NCBI GenBank assembly: GCA_947561715.1
Contig: OX387205.1
Location: 2,609,001-2,673,000, forward strand
Length of the DNA stretch: 64,000 nucleotides
Source of the DNA: Ascidia mentula
Lineage: Eukaryota; Chordata; Ascidiacea; Phlebobranchia; Ascidiidae
Reading direction: 5' to 3'
The notes below the pieces were generated by a model that worked only from the letters and a program-made list of their open reading frames with translations, was not told the origin of the DNA and did not search any database. Each line of letters starts with the position of its first letter. The stretch's first letter is position 1. A program made the position numbers and the translations under genes. This document shows, one piece after another, positions 10,670-22,565 of this stretch.

Positions 10670-12544
10670 ATCCACAGAATAGAACAAACGGACACTGATA
10701 ACTTGCCAGGCTGGTTGAGTGTCTGAGTGTCTAAATCTGTTTCACAAACTTTTCCTTTTTTATTTCTGATTTAGCACCACTGCTTCTGCAAATACAAAGC
10801 GCAAAATGACAAAATTCTGCTCTAAAACAAATCTTTGATGTACCTAGTTATGCAACAAACTGGCTAGAATCATGTAGATACGTCCAAGTTTCCCCATCGC
10901 ACTATACGCATAACAATACGTGTGACAGTTGGTGTGTACCTGTATTTACAATTTAGTAATAAAGTGTAGGCATTGTTACTTGCGTTATTGTGGCCTGCAA
11001 ACCTTGACAAACCAATTACCTAACCCCGGTAACAATCCTCACCAGAAACCCTTGCCAAATACAAACGGGTGAGAACAAACTACTACTAACTCATGCTGCC
11101 TTTGAATCGGCCACCAAGCTAACACTCTTGCTGATACAGCACTTCGCGCTTCACTGGCATTCAAAGAACTTCTACCAATCAAGTCGACAAGTCTCGTTGA
11201 GCTTGAAGAATTTAACTCGCTGTGACTGAAACGTTATTGAAGAAATTTATTTCCCAGCCCAGTGGTCCAGCGGGTGAAAAGTTGTATGCTCAGCAACCTA
11301 AAGGCTATGGCATTGAATGTACTTCGTACACACATGTTTTTGACAAATCGCTATTCGGCTTGAGTGTCGCTGTGAATTAAAATGAGATGCATATATTTTA
11401 AGTATCAATTGAACAAAAGAATAAATTCGCCTTACCCTGCGTTTGTTGACAAATTTATGGTCGACATTGATACAAGAGTAGAAGATCCAAATATAAAATT
11501 ATGTATACGCTTGCGTGATTATTTTTCTGCAAACCCATCCAAACCTGAGCTGAATTTCCAAACACCGTTCAGCACCAATAGTGACAAAACAAAATTGCTT
11601 CCAAAATTCCCCAAAAGGCATTAGCAACTGCCGACGCTTTTGTGTGCATTCATCCGTTATAAAAGCGTGACACCTGCACGTCAGACTGCTTTAGATTGTT
11701 TGGTAGAAGATCGCATATCAGAATGTCTATTTAGGTTTCCAACGGGAAATGCCTTTCTTGGTCCTGTTTCATTGCTGGTTACAGAGCAACCGGTAATGCA
11801 CAAGTATCATTACGGTGGAATCAGTGTTACTAGTGCCAATTTAGGCATTCTTTAGTGTGATTTTGGGTAAAGCTATTTGAAAGTTTTAACTTTACGAAAG
11901 TTGAACAAGCCGGCATCTCATCTACATATTTAAGTCCAAATATAACTTCGGGGCAATAACAAAATACCAACCATGCGCAAAATACCAACCATTGTAACTG
12001 GTGTTATTCTGCGAAAGAGTAGGTTAGAGGGAGTTTTAAATTTTCCATTCTGTTGGAAGATGGAAATAGGAACGCTTGTTCAATGAAAATGGTCAACAGC
12101 ATTGCTAAAGTGAAGTCATTTTTCCGGCATGAAACAATACACAAGCTGTAAATTTCCGACACATACTGAAACTAATACAATGTAGTTAGCTTGGTAAAAC
12201 CTATACCAATTATATCGTGAAAAACTGTCTGTCGATTGTCAGGGCAAGGATTGCACTCCAACCAGTGTTCCGCATTGGTAGATCGTTTGAAGGTACAAAC
12301 ACGTCTTGCTCGGTTAGGATTTGTTCGGTTAGGTATTTTAGGGGGCGAATTATTGCTGTAAGTGTCGGTTTCAAAAAGCAGTCATTTTTGGTGATGAAAG
12401 ATGCTGTATTATTTTTTTATCATTTTTTCAGTTTTTGGTTTTCTGAGTAAGTCAGATAAACTTTTCGGTTTTTTAAGTGCATCTGCGTGCCGAGAAAAAC
12501 TGTTATTTCTCTTTTATGACAGCAATAGCTGAAGTGGTCGAGTG
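10670..12544. other. 5' flank of B1 running into the B2 unit
   Basis: From 10934 the sequence repeats the block beginning at 4749 and at 36764. An 80-codon frame at 11382-11624 is conserved with 37217-37459 (starts MRCI, ends in a basic tail). It may be a relic exon or chance, and I do not recognise it. The empty site of the hammerhead element is at about 12174-12186. Confidence 0.5.
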
Positions 12545-12703
12545 CAGTGACATAGCCAGGCCGAAAAGTTTGGTGGGAGGCAAATCTTAGATGGGTTTAA
12601 AGAGAGTTGAAGTTTTTGGTTCAAAACATTGCTTTACGAAGCAGAATGATTTAACGCGCTTAACGGCGGGGTCTGTGGCCCCTTTGGCCCCTTTGGCCCT
12701 TGG
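12545..12703. mobile_element. hAT-like MITE, right end deleted (copy 2)
   Basis: The left terminus CAGTGACATAGCCAGG is present, but the element stops within a two- to three-unit GGCCCCTTT array and joins CTTGGTTTCGGAACGCG. The same junction is found in copy 3 at about 38488, so both descend from one deleted ancestor. Confidence 0.55.
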
Positions 12704-12855
12704 TTTCGGAACGCGCGGTAGCTTAGCGATGGAAAATACTCTACCCGACTTTCGTGTGGTGCCTGGCCATCATTTTTCCATTTCATTGCTGCGAAAAGGT
12801 AAAACAAACATGACAAATTACGTTGGATTTTTCCATTTAGTTTTATGCAAGATAC

Positions 12856-12933
12856 TGTGGCGACCGAACTGTAGTGTTCGCCTGTGCATTAAAGCGTGCT
12901 ATTTTTTTCCCCGTGTCGCGATTGCCGCCTTAT
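12856..12933 (+). mobile_element. 5' LTR fragment of the gypsy remnant, copy 2
   Basis: The first 78 bp of the LTR (TGTGGCGACCGAACTG...) are present, then the sequence jumps at an ATTGCCGC direct repeat to the integrase region. The same internal deletion is present at 38641-38718. Confidence 0.7.
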
Positions 12934-13528
12934 TGCCGCGACAGCTTTTCACCCACAAGCGAACGGCTTGGTGGAGGGATTTCATCGCCATTTAAAGAGC
13001 GCGTTGATGGCGCGTCTAACTGACTCCAATTGGTTGGACGAGTTACCGTGGGTGTTACTTGGTGTTCGTACCGCACCCAAAGATGACCTGCAGGCCTCTT
13101 CCGCGGAGCTTGATTACGGTACTACTTTGACCGTTCCTGGTGATTTTATTGCCCCTGCAGGCGACTCCACCGTCAAGTTTTTGCCGTCATTGCGGGACAC
13201 ATTGCAACGAATTTTGCGGCAGCCTATGTCACGTCACGCCAACCTTCGGCCGTCCGTCCCTTCCTCGTTGAGAACCAGCCCATATGTGTTCGTTCGTCGC
13301 GACGTTCATACACCTCCGCTGACCAGACCATACGATGGCCCGTACAAGGTGTTGCTAGCGTCGGACAAAACTTTCACTTTGGACATTGGAGGTCGTTCAC
13401 AAACGATTTCGATCGACCGCCTTAAGCCGGCTCACGTCGACATTACGGTACCAGTTCCAGTTGCCGTACCCCCAGCGAGAGGCAGACCGCGGCGCAATGT
13501 ACGACCACCGCAACGCTATTCAGCGTGA
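12934..13528 (+). pseudogene. Ty3/gypsy integrase C-terminal remnant, copy 2
   Basis: The open frame is uninterrupted here. It contains FHPQANGLVEGFHRHLK with the catalytic Glu, the LPWVLLGVRTAPK stretch and the GPY/F-type module. No start codon or upstream domains belong to it; the amino-terminal residues are read from the LTR fragment. About 95% or more identical to copies 1 and 3 by eye. Confidence 0.82.
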
Positions 13529-13555
13529 CAATTGCCCGCTTCTGGAGGGGGGTCC

Positions 13556-13704
13556 TGTGGCGACCGAACTGTAGTGTACGCCTGTGCATTGAAGCGTGCT
13601 ATTGCCCTTTTCCCGTGTCGCGATTGCCGCCTTATATACTCGTGTTTATTGTGTTGCTCGCCCCTTTCTGACTCTCGCAATAAAGCATCAACCGCTTTCA
13701 TACA
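13556..13704 (+). mobile_element. Probable 3' LTR of the gypsy remnant, copy 2
   Basis: It starts with TGTGGCGACC directly after the purine tract GGAGGGGGG and includes an AATAAA near 13679. The right end is inferred from the TACA at about 13704. Confidence 0.6.
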
Positions 13705-13725
13705 GTATTTCTTTTTGTTGCGATA

Positions 13726-13995
13726 AGTAAAATTCACATTTACGAACATTGTTAAAAAAATCACAAATTTCGTTAAGGTCGAGTTCGTTTCCGCATACTT
13801 GCTCATGCAAATAACATATCTTGCACATAACATCGCACAATTTAAGAAAAGGTTACTTGGTATATCAAAATGAATTGCAAATAATTTTTCTGAATCTGTT
13901 AAATTTAGATTTTGTCGAATTCTAGCGCTTAAAAATGAAATAACATCTTCCCAGTACACAATGACAATGGGGCACAAACAAAAAAGATGACACAC
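13726..13995 (-). pseudogene. LINE reverse transcriptase C-terminal fragment, copy 2
   Basis: It carries the same CHLFxxCP...YWEDV fragment as at 7590-7859, with almost no substitutions. It abuts the gypsy LTR at the same point, showing that LINE plus LTR were duplicated as one block. Confidence 0.5.
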
Positions 13996-14594
13996 AGTTA
14001 ACGCAACTTATTTTCTTAAATTATCAGAAATTTTCAACTATCTAGCCCCCTCTAACGGAAATTTTATTTTCTGAAGCCATCACACGGACATCAATCTTCG
14101 TTAAACTATCCACTACCAGAATCCCAAGCAGGGTACCACCTTCCTCAAGCTAAGTCCTTCGTTACACAATTTCACAGGACATCATAAAGTAGTTTTGCTG
14201 CTTTTTATTGCGATTCTGAGGACAACAATTCGAGAAGGCCCTGAATCCTTTGATTGTGTAATGACCTAAAATATATGACTAAAACACATATTTGGGAATG
14301 TGAATCACCAGCCTGTAGTAAACCTTTTGGCCTACTTTGTATGCTATGCCACGATTATAATGTTGAATTTTACATAAAGTTACTACTTTCATTACTTTTC
14401 TATCATTTTGACCTCTAAACAGATCTGGAGAGAAACAAAGCAGATTTTCAAGGATACAATCGTTATATACAAATATTGTGCAAAACTACATCCACATATA
14501 TACATGTAATTAAATGACAGACACGCAAACTAGGCTAAACATACAACACAATCCATAATTGCCGCACATAATAGCAAAAAATAATTTATGTATT

Positions 14595-16293
14595 CTAGAC
14601 CAATGGATTTCGTTCAGGCTCTTGTTCGCACCATTTCAAGTTTTTTGATCTAGTTTTCTTTTCGTGCTTGTGCGTTGTATCCTTTAACTGGCCGCTCGCT
14701 TGAGGTGTTTTTTTATTTCCTAACCTTTCCAGTGCTGGTAGGAACTTTGCAATCTTTTCATCCTTGTTGTTCTTGACAAATTTACTGTTCAAAAATTCGC
14801 TGATATCTTCATTGGTGATATCAAGGTAAAAATGGAAAAAACCCAAATCATTCATTGATGCAGCAGAAATCATACCTTTTTTTAATTGTATGTTTATCTC
14901 TAGTGCTCTTTCTTCAATACTTTTACGAAGTGTTCTAAAAATTTCTGCTTCCTTAGTCTTTCCGCTTTGTTCGCAAAGCAACAAAAACAAATCCAAGCTA
15001 CAAGTTATTGTGCTCAAACAAGGACCGAATTTTGCAGAAAGGACACCGCAAATCAGACATATCACAAGTGACAAACAAACCTGGACAACAGCAATAACAT
15101 ACATTATGTTAAAAGAGCTGTATATGCACGTGTATGTCTTGTTGCAAGTAAGTGCCTCACTTGTGCTTTGGTATGTTAATAATGAGATGTATACACCAGC
15201 TATTATGAGTGCATTTGCAAGACTGATCGCGTTTCTAATAAAGTAAGCATTTAGAAAGACATGTTGGAGCTGTCTTTTGCTCTGGTCAACGACTACATTA
15301 CTCTCAGGTTCTTGAAAAGTATGAACTAATTTTCTAACTGTTACAATCTGTTGCAGTGCAAGAAGTTGTTTATATGCTTCAACCATTCGGACACGATCTA
15401 CTAAATCCTGATCTGTGTTTGTAAAATCTTCAGTGTCTGTAAAATCTTCAGTGTCATAAATTTTACTTAGCTTTTCTAGTTGGTCTTCTGGGATAAGATC
15501 TCTTATTGTTTCAAGATAAGTAAGGTGTTTATCCAATTTTTGCATGGTATCAACGAAATTTACTGTTTGGTCTTTATTTGTACCAAGCCAACCAAATCCA
15601 TTTCTTTTCTGACTAATTTGTTCCAGTTTCTTCTTGGTTTCATTTTTTCGTTGTTCGAAGTAGTTGTGCAACTGTTCTCCCGTTACTTCATATATCTCAT
15701 CAATATTTGGTGAGAAAGTTTTAGGAAAACCACGCAATGATTCTAAACTTTGAAGTTCTTCACTGTTTTTACATAACTTTATTAAGCAAATTGCATCAGC
15801 TTGTATCATTTCAAGAATGTGAAGCTTTTTTTCTACTGATTCAACCATTCCGTCATTTAGCTTGCGAATATTCTCAATCTGGCGCAAAGCCAGAAGCTGC
15901 CTCAAGACTGAACATGATTCACGACTACGAGGGATTCTGTGTAGTTTATTGAGATTGCGCAATGCTCTATGAGGTGGTAATGTTAATGTCTTAGTATCAA
16001 CAGGTGGTTCGTTTTCGCCATTAAATTGTGTTGTACTCTTTCTTGGCGGTGATGTTGATGTCTCAACTTCAGCAGGTGGCTCGTTTTGGTGATTGCAAAC
16101 TTTTTGTTATCAACGTGTCCAACTCAAATGACATATCTCCTTCCAACACATCCAGCAATTTCAGATTTTCTTCATGAGGTTCTCCAACTAAATTATTCAC
16201 TGAGGTAAATTCGTTCCCGTTATATCCATTTGATATAAGTAACAATAATGGATAATTAAAGTCGAATTCAGGAAACGCATCATAATGGCGCAC
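14595..16293 (-). pseudogene. B2: 5'-truncated, frameshifted B-type channel-like copy
   Basis: The N-terminal region (PWW, TM1, first extracellular loop, TM2) is missing: homology to B1 and B3 stops abruptly at 16293, where inverted flank sequence begins. A one-base insertion in a T run near 16101 shifts the frame. The remaining 455-codon frame (14595-15962) holds the QLLALRQI motifs, TM3, the second extracellular loop with both cysteines, TM4 and the conserved cytoplasmic domain. The tail ends early (PERNPLV) relative to B3. Confidence 0.82.
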
Positions 16294-16570
16294 TTATTTA
16301 GAAAACCGAATTAAAACTGAAAATAGATTTTGATCACCAGGTATCATGATGAATAGTAATATGGCATCTTTTATTGCCAAAAGTGAAGGTCAAGGTCACT
16401 TTGCCTTTTGAAACCGGCACTTCGGCCCCCTAAAACACCTTACCGAACATATCCTAACCGAGCAAGATGTATTTGTACATCCAAACGATCTACCCATGCG
16501 AAACTGCCATTCTTTTCCTGACAACCGGCAGACAGTTTTTCACAGTCCAGTGGTTACAGGTTTTACCAAG
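16294..16570 (-). repeat. Inverted copy of the unit's 5' flank at the B2 breakpoint
   Basis: Sequence from about 16396 to 16570 is a diverged reverse complement of about 6000-6180 (the GTGAAAAACTGTCTG...GGTTAGG segment), whereas every other unit carries that segment in the opposite orientation and more than 4 kb away. This indicates an inversion or fold-back rearrangement that removed the 5' end of B2. Confidence 0.65.
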
Positions 16571-17823
16571 CTTCCTGCATTGTATTCGCAAACTTATATG
16601 CACTGCCGACTTTCTTTGTGTATATATTGTTACACAACATAATTGAAGATCCTCGAAAAAGCAACATAACTTATCGTAACGATGCTTAACAAAATCCACT
16701 AATGCTGCAGCCAGCGGAAGTCTAACATACGTGTGTCGTTTACCCACAATCCAAATCAATACAAATAAAATACTTTAAATAATTCATCATTCCCCGGAAG
16801 TTGTGTAACAACCGTCACACGTCACTGTTGTTAGTCACCAATGTGTCACACTGTCCCACAGGAATACCTTGGCTTGTGTTCAACCATAGGTCGTTGGCCA
16901 CGGCACACAGAAATCATTGCAAGTATTTTGACAACAAGCTATGCATGGACTTTATACGTTTCAACAACTACCGCTAAAACATCCTCTCGGAGGGTGGACT
17001 TACGCCAGTATTGGAACCGCTTTTCGTTCCACGTGATCGCGCCAGGCACTAAGCTCGATGACGTCATATGGCGCACGACAGGGAACGACGTTGCGTCAGG
17101 AAATTGGAAACGTCAACCATTTCTCATGGGGGGCGCAAGCTATATTACTGAAAAACCCGCATGTTACTGTTACGCCACAAAAAGCATTGCGTCATAAAAA
17201 CACTTTTTTGATGACTCATATGTGTCGTCACCAACCGTTTATTCGTGACGTCACTTTCAGTTAAAATAAGCAAGCTAAAATTTATCCATATTATGTTTTT
17301 ATCATGTTGCAGTGTTTAGTTAGCCAGCTATAACCGACACAGGGCCGTTACTAAAGGGAGGCGTTATAGAAAAAAGACTGCTCTAAGGCAGTGTTTCCCA
17401 ACCGGTGGTACGCGACGGCATTCCAGGTGGTACGCGAGCTAAGCGTTTTTTTTTTGTTTTTCGGCCCCCTCTTTCCCAGAGAATCAGCCAAGCTCACTAT
17501 AAAACAGCTGGAAAAACACACACAAACTATACGTAAATTTTAATGCTCAAATTTATTATCTGTGCTACATGCTAAGCTAGGCTGAAACAATGAAACTCCA
17601 TAAAACCATCCCACAACCCCTTCTTTAGGTACGCGAACACTAAAAGTAAAAACTTTGATTCTACTACAGTATCTGTGTATAAAGCAACATATGCAGAAAT
17701 ATTGTAGTCGAATACTCCCCCTTTACACTTGTCGCAACTTCACCGTACCATTTTGCAGGTTCGCCTCCAATTTACACTGAAAACTTTTGTAGTACAACAA
17801 TCGAAACGTTTGTAGCATGAAAT
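16571..17823. other. No gene recognised
   Basis: The reading frames here are short and unconvincing. One possible hAT-like terminus, CAGTGTTTCCCAACCGG, begins at 17389, preceded by CTCTAAGG, but I cannot find its partner end. Confidence 0.4.
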
Positions 17824-19932
17824 TCTCGACAATTGCATTGGCTAGTTTGTTTGTATTAAAGATATATAAAACCGTCTGTTATGTCCCTAAGTTTATTGAA
17901 AGCCACTACGGTTCAGCTATTCAGAAGGTGTTGAGGAATATTGAGCGCCTTCACAGAAAGGCAGAGAGACAAAAATGCATCGGACTATTTACAGACTTGC
18001 ATTTTGTATAAACTTCGACCAAAATTTTTATATTTTCAGCTCTACCAAACTGAAATTCAGCACTTGAGGAAAACATTTACTTTTAAAATGTTTTTGTTGG
18101 TTGGTGAGTTGCACTTTAAAAGTCGGCTTTTGTTACAGTTAAAACAAATCGATATTGGCATCAGCCTCGCGTTCCTCGCTGTGCAAAGATTTCTTATCTA
18201 TGACAGAAAACAAGAATGCGATAAAGTGTTGCGTCTACATCAGCACAAAGTAAGATCTCTAGACTACAACCCACCTTCCTGCCTGTCTCAGGTGGTTTTC
18301 AATCTTTTCAACCGCAAATTATCAGCGCCGTAAAGAAATGCACTGAGTAATGGATAGGAATTTTCGTTTTTTTCTCTGACGACTCAACATTTCCAAAATT
18401 CAAGTTGAATTTGAATTTCTTTATAACGAGCTTAGGTGCCGTCTAGTCAGGGAGGTTTGTTTGGCCCTCAAACAAAAGTTGATAAGTTTTTACTCGCGTT
18501 ACATCTCAACCTATTTCTTTGAGCGCCGTAGAAATATTCATTGCATGCCGACAGCGGAACGAGATGCAGTTGACTCCCTTAGACGTGACAGATCTATTGT
18601 AATATGCAAACCTGACAAAGGGAATAGTGTTGTCATATTGGAAAAATCATTTTACTTGTCCAAAATGTAACACATCCTATGGTAAACCAGTAAATTCAGA
18701 AGCTGTAAGGTCGATGACAACATTTCTAATCGGGCCAAATTCCAAACTTTTCTTCGGAGCCTCAAACGCAGCAACTCGCTGGACGACGAAACTCCCAGGA
18801 AGATGTTTCCAACCTGAAGTCGAACCCCAATTCTATACGACCTCCCGAAAGTACACAAAGTGCCCCTTGAACCGTTACTTTCTTCCATTGGGTCCTTTAA
18901 CCACCATTGCGCAAAGTGGTTGTCAGACAACTTGTCGTTCACTCGAGACCATCGAACTGTCATCAATGACACATTTCGTTTCTTTCTCAAATAAAGAAAC
19001 AAACCTTAGGGAATCAGACAATGGCAACTTTTGATGTAACCAGTCTATATTCATCAACATCCCGGTAACTTTCACGATTCAACTAATCCTGGACAAAGTT
19101 TCTGCTGTCGTAACTGACTTTCAAGGTCTCAATAAGGATCAATTAAAGAAACGTTTGTCATGGTGAGTCTGCCACACAACCTTCCTGTTCAACGACAAAA
19201 TGTATAGGCAAGTCGATGGCGTTGGAATGGGCTCACCGATAGCGCCTCTAACGGCTTATGTCTTTATGAACTACCTATAGTTGACACAGCCTTGGCCCGT
19301 ACCAAATCACACCTTAAGCCCGACGTCATTCTCAGGTATGTTGACGATCTGTTTTTATCATTTTGCGTTAAGCCCACATTTTAACTCTTTTTAATCACTA
19401 TAATCACACAGGAATTAAGTTTACCCAAACGATGGAAAGTAATTACTCTATTTCATTTCTTGATGTACGCATTTGCAAGAAGGGGAGCTTTTTCGAAACA
19501 ACAACCTTCAAAGAAACAACACACACCCGGCCTCTACCTAAATTGGAGAAGCTTCACCCATCTCAACTACAAGTGCAACATTGTCGATGCCTTAGTACAC
19601 CGTGCATATGACATATGCAACTCATTTAAACTCGTGCACGAGAAATTTCGGGCAATAAAGACTACCCTGTGACGTAATGGCTACCCGATGGCTTTTATCG
19701 TTGCGTTTTCGCATTCCTGCAAACGCGTCACACTCAATCCAGGGTTAAAGAGACTTTTTTGTCATAAAAACCTCCCTTGGTCGCCGTGTATTTTTTATAT
19801 TTTTAATTCTTTTTATCGTGCGCAGTGCAGTTGATTTGTTTTTTTACCCTTTGTTTTTATCACGACAATTTCATTGATTATTTCGTTTGTATTGAATATT
19901 AACAAAACCGTTGGTTATGTTCCTAAGTCTTC
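17824..19932 (+). mobile_element. Degenerate Penelope-like element with terminal direct repeats
   Basis: Two diverged direct repeats of about 75 bp (17824-17898 and 19859-19932, sharing CGACAATT, TTTGTATT and TATGTYCCTAAGT) flank a broken Penelope-type coding region. This fits the pseudo-LTR arrangement of Penelope-like elements. The element is older than the one at position 1, since the repeats differ at about a quarter of sites. Confidence 0.65.
17941..19700 (+). pseudogene. Penelope-like reverse transcriptase, multiply frameshifted
   Basis: Pieces appear in the expected order across different frames: a NLFNRKLSA-type N-terminal motif (about 18300), CKPDKGNSVVIL (about 18606-18640), a GVGMGSPIAP palm motif (about 19220), RYVDDLFLSF (about 19335, catalytic aspartates), ISFLDVRI (about 19450), and the thumb signature HLNYKCNIVDALVHRAYDIC followed by NGYP (about 19560-19690). 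At least four frameshifts or stops interrupt it. No GIY-YIG module is detectable after the thumb. It is not functional. Confidence 0.8.
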
Positions 19933-19984
19933 TACTTAAATAAATTTAAACTTTGGAATGAAGATTCGGTTTTTGTGCAAATCG

Positions 19985-20110
19985 TCTACGTTGAGAGGCC
20001 GCAGACAGGATGTACACAGTGTTTCTACCTGGAGGGTCTTATCAGTGCAGCTGTTGACTGTGGCACTGCACTAGCTTTTACACTAACATGCACACAGATT
20101 ACTACTTTGT
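19985..20110 (-). mobile_element. Decayed hammerhead-bearing element
   Basis: On the minus strand the sequence retains AGCTGCA followed by CTGATAA (CTGATGA in intact copies), an ACC/AGGT-like stem II, AGAAAC and a TGCGGCC in place of TGCAGCT. The core G8 change would inactivate the ribozyme. It lies immediately after the degenerate PLE. A plus-strand 93-codon frame through it is probably chance. Confidence 0.55.
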
Positions 20111-20462
20111 GGTACGTGTACATAGTTGTTGCAGCATTGTTTTTTGGCGGGCTGGCATCGCTTGCTGCAACACGCGGTTACAAATTCAATGATAACCAGC
20201 TGTTGAGGAAGCTGCTGAGTTTGCGCGCAGACAACAATGGAAATTTCCTGTTTTGAAAGTAAAAAAAAAAACATTTACCACCAAACGGACACGTCAGGTA
20301 TTTAGTTTGGGTGTAAGCGATTCAATCAGACAGTCGCACCGACCAATTGCAAGAAAATATTTTCAAAAAATTACCTAGTGTTCGTAATTTTGCATAGGAA
20401 AAAGTTGTTTGAGTCTCATTTGCGTTGCAACTTGCAGAAAAATCAGAGTTGTTTTTTAAGAA

Positions 20463-20587
20463 TGTGGACACATGTTGTTTTGATTTTTTTCTGCCTCTGC
20501 CATGTTACATATTCTCAATATGATCCCACTTTCTCGGGGTTTCCAGCCAGTTATCAACAGAATGGGAATCATGCTGAGCCAGAAACA
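20463..20587 (+). CDS. Candidate first exon of a secreted protein
   Basis: From an ATG at 20463, about 40 codons read MWTHVVLIFFCLCHVTYSQ, a good signal peptide with likely cleavage near the Ser-Gln, followed by a Tyr/Pro/Gln-rich stretch. A consensus splice donor (ACA|GTAAGA) follows at about 20588. No downstream exon is recognisable, and the adjacent sequence is repetitive, so this may be a relic exon or chance. Confidence 0.3.
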
Positions 20588-20754
20588 GTAAGAAGTTCTT
20601 TAAACAAACCAAGATTTAAAATCTGACATTATAAACATTTAAATATTGGGATCTGACCAAAACGACAGATGCAAGCCTAGCGACAACTGTAACTTTCGTA
20701 ATCACACAGAAAGGTTGTAGCTTTTTATCACAGGATCAGCCTTGCTTTTTATCA

Positions 20755-20791
20755 GGAATATATATTTCGCCCAGTGGGCATCTTCAGTTCC
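20755..20791 (-). ncRNA. Minimal hammerhead-like motif (left of an inverted pair)
   Basis: On the minus strand: GGAA, CTGAAGA, T, GCCC/GGGC stem II with an ACT loop, GAAA, a short AT-rich stem III region and TTCC, so stem I is GGAA/TTCC. The design is the same as in the PLE tail at 1289-1331. Its inverted partner is at 20874-20910. Confidence 0.45.
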
Positions 20792-20873
20792 TTACAGTAA
20801 ACACAATAAAACGATTTTTAAAAAAACGTCTGAAAAACAACAACAGTAGAGAATAACCCATTCTTTTTTGGAA

Positions 20874-20910
20874 GGAACTGAAGATGCTCATGGGGCGAAA
20901 TATATATTCC
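20874..20910 (+). ncRNA. Minimal hammerhead-like motif (right of an inverted pair)
   Basis: It mirrors the motif at 20755-20791 with two substitutions in stem II that keep pairing possible (GCTC with GGGC, including a G-T pair). The two copies and their flanks form an inverted repeat of about 48 bp around an 82-bp AT-rich spacer, as expected for abutting inverted PLE termini. Confidence 0.45.
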
Positions 20911-22429
20911 TGATAAAGCCAAGATTTAAAACCCTTTTTTACGGTCATTGTTGTGTTTGTAAGTCGCATGCACTATGTATTATTCTCTATGACATCGTCC
21001 AAAACCAGTCCTTTCATCAATCAAATTGCTTCTCAATTGTAAACAATGCAAAGGTTATTGTGATTCGGATGTTCAATTGATAGATTGAGTATTCCATCAT
21101 ATTAAAATCGTTTAGTTCGGTTCGTCGAATGCATTCGACCGTTGGTTTCCACACAGCTGACTTAGTTTCGGCTTGTAATTTCGTGATAATGACTAAATCT
21201 AAGCTGGGCACTTGCTTTACTGTAAAAAACGTTCTTTTTGTGACAGCATTCCGAGGAAAACCCATCGGGACGTGACGTTGCAACAACAGATGACGTCATC
21301 GCCCCAGCATAAAATACAGCACTTATTCCCGAGAAAGTGAAGTCTTTCGCGACGAATGTCAATAAAAATTGAAAGAAAAAATGTTCCCAACAAATTTGCA
21401 GGGAGGATATTGTTATGGGAATAGAATGCTTGTGTAGAATCTTTATGACCAGGCACATATAAGATATTGGAAAAACCAAAGCACAAATCGAGTAGACGTC
21501 ACCGATACGAAAGAGTTTTGAAACTCATTCATTTTCTCTTATTATTAAAGGGGCAAAAGTGCTGTTGATTAAGTCATTTATAGTTACCAAGTGAAGCCCG
21601 TATTTCTTGTAATATCCAGCCGTTTTTATGTAGGTCGGGATATGGTGTGATTTCAAAACACTTTCGCAACAAAACAAAGCCTTACATTCAAATAGTGAAC
21701 AACTGAAAGATGACTTTCCCGGTTTATCATATTTTGTTTTCGATAATCACTAATCTCCTATATAAAAAATTGACCCGCGCCAAGCGAAATTGCCGAGCTT
21801 ATATTACACATATATAACTACAGCCTCGCATGGCTGACAAACTTATGAACTAGACTTTGTTGTAGTTTTAACACTTTAATGCCAGGTATTAACACATTGA
21901 GTTAAACAAGATCCAAATAAGCATTAATGCAAAACGTGAAAACGAGTTTTTGTGCAAGAGATATTTTCCCCTGAATACGTTGCAGGTTTTGGTAACGAAT
22001 GCACAAATGACGCCAGGCAATTGTAAGCATATTAGCAAAAAAATCAACGTTTTTATTAATGTTCGGTTTAAAGGAATAGAGCCAGGTGATAAAAATGATT
22101 CAATGTTGTATAGATTCTGTGAATCACGGCTGTTTGTATAACTTCAAGTTCCTAGTGAAGCAAAAATTTACATGTTATTTTAAAACTTTTTGTTAAATGT
22201 CTGCATGTGAAAAATCAGTTTTCACGCTTACTAAGCCTATAATAAACAGAAATGTTAAAAGTAATCCAGGTGAAATGCTACGCTAACCTTTATAGTCAGT
22301 TTACTTACAGCCGCTAACGTACAAAGCATGACTTTACCTGCGATTCACAGCTTCGGCCAAGCGCCCCAATAGCCCTACAAGTATTATGACAACCTGAGTT
22401 GCCAACAATAACCTGGTTTCCAAAACCGA
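20911..22429. other. No gene recognised
   Basis: Reading frames on both strands are below about 105 codons, overlap one another and show no domain or splice context that I can support. Confidence 0.4.
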
Positions 22430-22565
22430 TGCGGCAAAAGACCACATAACACCCGGGATATCCCGGCCACGTATCCCGAACAGGTTTTTCTTGGTTCTGG
22501 GTTGAGCGCTTGACCAATGTTATAAATTGTACCTGCTTCGGTGCTTTTTATGCCAAAATGTTTTA
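22430..22565 (-). mobile_element. tRNA-derived SINE-like repeat
   Basis: Read on the minus strand it has a GCACCGAAGCAGGTAC tag, then an A-box-like TTGGTCAAGCGCTCAACC, as in the copy at 23041-23215. It has no coding capacity. Confidence 0.45.

Noticed and set aside
11382..11624. 80-codon frame conserved at 37217 as a real gene
   Set aside because: Conservation is explained by recent segmental duplication; the B1 copy is frameshifted and the older copy near 55.7 kb is not open.
7420..13704. A complete gypsy element between the LTRs of copies 1 and 2
   Set aside because: The intervening DNA contains B1 and its flanks, not gag-pol; each integrase remnant belongs to its own duplicated unit.
15737..15952. 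Plus-strand frames of 70-130 codons opposite the channel-like genes (also at 2514, 8774, 14890, 34403, 40692, 42204)
   Set aside because: They recur only because the genes are duplicated, and each lies antisense to a conserved protein segment.
17389..17650. Complete hAT element beginning CAGTGTTTCCCAACC
   Set aside because: Only the left terminus is convincing; no matching inverted end was found within the next few hundred bases.
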